From Alg239-R122 sp041746135 (GTDB lineage Bacteria > Pseudomonadota > Alphaproteobacteria > Sphingomonadales > Sphingomonadaceae): DNA of 64,000 bases. Below, one piece after another: positions 62,097 to 64,000 of the stretch; the first letter of the stretch is position 1, and each line of letters begins with the position of its first letter. The position numbers and the translations under genes were made by a program. The notes beneath the pieces were generated by a model, which saw only the letters and a program-made list of their open reading frames with translations, was not told the origin of the DNA and did not search any database. The stretch spans positions 81,703-145,702 of the forward strand of contig JBGTHQ010000025.1 in NCBI GenBank assembly GCA_041746135.1, given 5' to 3'.

Positions 62097-63155
62097 ATGA
62101 CAAATTCATCCGATACCATGCCGCCTGACGAGGCTGACGCCGCCGCATCGGCGCGCCCGATGGTGGACGGCTTCGGGCGACATATCTCTTACCTGCGGAT
62201 TTCGGTGACCGACCGGTGCGATCTGCGCTGCAGCTATTGCATGCCCGAAAACATGCGCTTCCTGCCCAGATCCGACCTGTTGTCGCTGGAGGAGCTGGAG
62301 CGATTGTGCACGCTGTTCATCGCGCGCGGCATCCGCAAGATCCGCATTTCCGGCGGCGAGCCGCTGCTGCGCAAGGACATTGGCGATCTGTTCCGCGCGC
62401 TTGGCAGATGGCTCGGCGACGGCCTGGACGAACTTACGCTGACCACCAACGCGACGCAGCTGGCGCGGCATGCCGACATGCTGGCGGCGTCCGGGGTAAA
62501 GCGCGTCAACATCTCGCTCGACACGCGTGATCGCGACAGGTTCCGGCAGATTACGGGACGCGACCGGCTGCCCGACGTGCTGGACGGCATCCGCGCCGCG
62601 CACGAAGCGGGCCTGTCGGTCAAGCTCAACACCGTCGCGCTGCGGCATCAGAATGTGGGCGAACTGCCCGAGATTATCGCATGGGCGCATGGACAGGGCA
62701 TGGCCATGACACTGATCGAGGTCATGCCGATGGGCGATGTCGGCACCGACCGCGTCGACCAGTATATCCCGCTGCCGCAAGTCCAATCTGCGCTCGAACA
62801 GCGATGGAGCCTGTCCCCGCTCCCCCCCGCGGGCCGCAATGCCGGGCCGGCGCGCTATTTCACCGTCGAACAGACGGGCGGCAAGCTGGGTTTCATCACG
62901 CCGCTGACGCACAATTTCTGCGACGGGTGCAATCGTATCCGCATGACCTGTACCGGCCGGATCTATATGTGCCTGGGTCAGGACGACCATGTCGACCTGC
63001 GCGCGATCATGCGCAGCGACGGCCGTGCCGACGCGATGCTGAACGATGCCGTGGATGCCGCGTTGCGGCGCAAACCCAGAGCGCATGATTTTGCCATCGG
63101 CGCGCGCGATGCCGCGCCCGCGGTCGCCCGGCACATGTCGATGACGGGCGGCTGA
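62097..63155 (+). CDS. moaA: GTP 3',8-cyclase MoaA
   Basis: A 352-residue radical-SAM enzyme, first step of molybdopterin synthesis. The N-terminal 4Fe-4S motif is CDLRCSYC, and the C-terminal cluster is FCDGCNRIRMTCTGRIYMC. GGEPLLRKD binds SAM. A ~25-residue N-terminal tail precedes HISYLRISVTDRC. It is the first of moaA-moaD-moaE-moaC; moaD begins 4 bp later. Confidence 0.97.
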   Translation: MTNSSDTMPPDEADAAASARPMVDGFGRHISYLRISVTDRCDLRCSYCMPENMRFLPRSDLLSLEELERLCTLFIARGIRKIRISGGEPLLRKDIGDLFRALGRWLGDGLDELTLTTNATQLARHADMLAASGVKRVNISLDTRDRDRFRQITGRDRLPDVLDGIRAAHEAGLSVKLNTVALRHQNVGELPEIIAWAHGQGMAMTLIEVMPMGDVGTDRVDQYIPLPQVQSALEQRWSLSPLPPAGRNAGPARYFTVEQTGGKLGFITPLTHNFCDGCNRIRMTCTGRIYMCLGQDDHVDLRAIMRSDGRADAMLNDAVDAALRRKPRAHDFAIGARDAAPAVARHMSMTGG

Positions 63156-63159
63156 CAGG

Positions 63160-63405
63160 GTGCTGATATCCTATTATGGTCGGCTCGCCGACAGCATCGG
63201 CATGGCGCAGGAAGAATGCGCGCTGCCTGGGGGTATCGCGACGGCGGGCGCCTTGCGCGGCTGGCTGGCGGAAAGACGGGGCGGCTATGCCGATCTGACC
63301 GACGCAAAAATAAGGATCGCCGCCGACGACAGGTTCGTGGAGGATGTGGCGGATATTGCGAACGCGGCGCAGATCGCTTTCCTGCCGCCGGTCGGGGGCG
63401 GCTAG
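63160..63405 (+). CDS. moaD: Molybdopterin synthase sulfur carrier subunit MoaD
   Basis: An 81-residue ubiquitin-like protein ending in the required Gly-Gly (VGGG), which carries thiocarboxylate sulfur. ISYYGRLADSIGMAQEEC and IRIAADDRFV...AFLPPVGGG fit MoaD. The start is GTG 63160, and the stop abuts moaE's ATG. Cytoplasmic. Confidence 0.93.
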   Translation: MLISYYGRLADSIGMAQEECALPGGIATAGALRGWLAERRGGYADLTDAKIRIAADDRFVEDVADIANAAQIAFLPPVGGG

Positions 63406-63870
63406 ATGCAGCGCATCCGCATTTCCCCGGACCCGATCGACCCCGCCGCCGAGCTGGAGGCGTTTACCCGCAAGAGTGCGGGGTCCGGTGCTATTGTCAG
63501 TTTTACCGGTCAGGTGCGCAGCAGCTCACCGGGCGGCAAAGTTGTGAAGCTTCACCTGCAATCGCATCCCGTGCTCACCCAATCCGCCATTTGCGATGCT
63601 TTTACGGATTCCCCCGTCCTGTCTTCCGCGACCGACTGGCGCGTCGTGCACCGCACCGGCGATATTCCGGCGGGCGAGACCATCGTGCTCGTGGCGGCCG
63701 CCGCCGACCATCGCCGCGCCGCATTCGAAGCCGCCGATTTCATGATGGACTATCTCAAGACCGAGGCGATTTTCTGGAAAAAGGAAATCTGCGAACAGAC
63801 GAGCGCATGGATCGAACCGCGTGCGCAGGATTATGCGGACCGGTCGAGATGGGATAATCATGGCCGGTAA
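63406..63870 (+). CDS. moaE: Molybdopterin synthase catalytic subunit MoaE
   Basis: A 154-residue catalytic subunit that binds MoaD and converts precursor Z to molybdopterin. GSGAIVSFTGQVRS, HRTGDIPAGETIVLVAAAADHRRAAFEAADFMMDYLK, TEAIFWKKE (two active-site lysines) are conserved. It begins immediately after moaD's stop and overlaps moaC by 11 bases. Confidence 0.96.
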   Translation: MQRIRISPDPIDPAAELEAFTRKSAGSGAIVSFTGQVRSSSPGGKVVKLHLQSHPVLTQSAICDAFTDSPVLSSATDWRVVHRTGDIPAGETIVLVAAAADHRRAAFEAADFMMDYLKTEAIFWKKEICEQTSAWIEPRAQDYADRSRWDNHGR

Positions 63871-64000
63871 ACTTACGCACATCGACGGAGAGGGCCGCGC
63901 GCGCATGGTCGATATCGGCGGCAAGGACAACAGCGCGCGTACGGCCAGCGCGCGCGGGATCGTGCGCATGGGCGCCGCGGCCTATGCCGCCGCCATGTCC
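63860..64000 (+). CDS. moaC: Cyclic pyranopterin monophosphate synthase MoaC, 5' part
   Basis: The first 47 codons are in the window and continue beyond the right edge. MAGKLTHIDGEGRARMVDIGGKDNSARTA matches the start of MoaC (LTH...G...MVDI..K..T.R.A), acting after MoaA. The ATG overlaps the last 11 bases of moaE, so translation is coupled. Confidence 0.92.
   Translation, partial: MAGKLTHIDGEGRARMVDIGGKDNSARTASARGIVRMGAAAYAAAMS

Overview
The window is an ordinary-density chromosomal stretch of an alphaproteobacterium, most likely Sphingomonadales (Sphingopyxis/Sphingorhabdus/Erythrobacter-like). Pointers are the hom-glpX-recJ neighbourhood, a PutA without the N-terminal DNA-binding domain, exosortase-A-associated glycan genes, a TonB/ExbB/ExbD/ExbD cluster and the codon style (about 55-60% G+C by eye). 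The genus is inference. No phage, insertion sequence, CRISPR array or rRNA operon was seen. One tRNA (Glu, UUC) is present.

Layout. 0-5 kb: the start of a TetR-type regulator diverging from an FAD oxidoreductase across a twin-palindrome operator, then sugar-nucleotide genes (rmlD-like, UDP-glucuronate epimerase) and a lower-GC O-antigen ligase/polymerase on the other strand. 5-9.4 kb: hslVU behind a heat-shock-like promoter, an App1-type phosphatase, a GFA-family protein and a LysE exporter. 9.5-15.5 kb: an envelope quality-control group (M48-TPR protease, DsbA-like lipoprotein, PDZ-M48 protease), an HD protein, and a LytS/LytTR two-component pair. 15.5-21.3 kb: tadA, a Pmp3-like peptide, rpmB with a clear terminator, a phytase-like esterase and putA.

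21.3-25.3 kb: an exosortase-A-associated glycan module (Stp1-type glycosyltransferase, coupled membrane protein, small membrane ORF, O-glycosylation ligase) with no exosortase beside it. 25.3-33.3 kb: MscS channel, MaoC hydratase, thiolase, a PNPOx-like protein whose ribosome-binding site lies in a strong hairpin, dipeptide epimerase, PHA depolymerase and an MsbA-like ABC exporter. 33.5-36.4 kb: the tonB-exbB-exbD-exbD cluster with hairpins between genes. 36.6-46.6 kb: nucleotidyltransferase, homoserine dehydrogenase, GlpX, an alpha/beta hydrolase lipoprotein, flavodoxin, DUF2891 lipoprotein, RecJ and tRNA-Glu. 46.8-52.7 kb: a second surface-sugar region (manA, FlaA1/CapD-like dehydratase, wecB, wecC) around a 436-bp AT-rich spacer. 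52.8-64 kb: a PhoX-like Tat protein, YihY, tamA-tamB plus a tiny lipoprotein, and the molybdopterin genes moaA-moaD-moaE-moaC, with moaC cut by the window end.

Two themes recur. One is envelope construction and maintenance: TamAB, TonB system, M48/DsbA, Omp-type and lipoprotein factors. The other is surface glycan supply spread over three separate places. Most genes belong to known families. The least explained items are the RBS hairpin before the PNPOx gene, the tiny lipoprotein after tamB with the acidic extension of TamA, the membrane partners of the exosortase-A-type glycan genes, and several unassigned inverted repeats.
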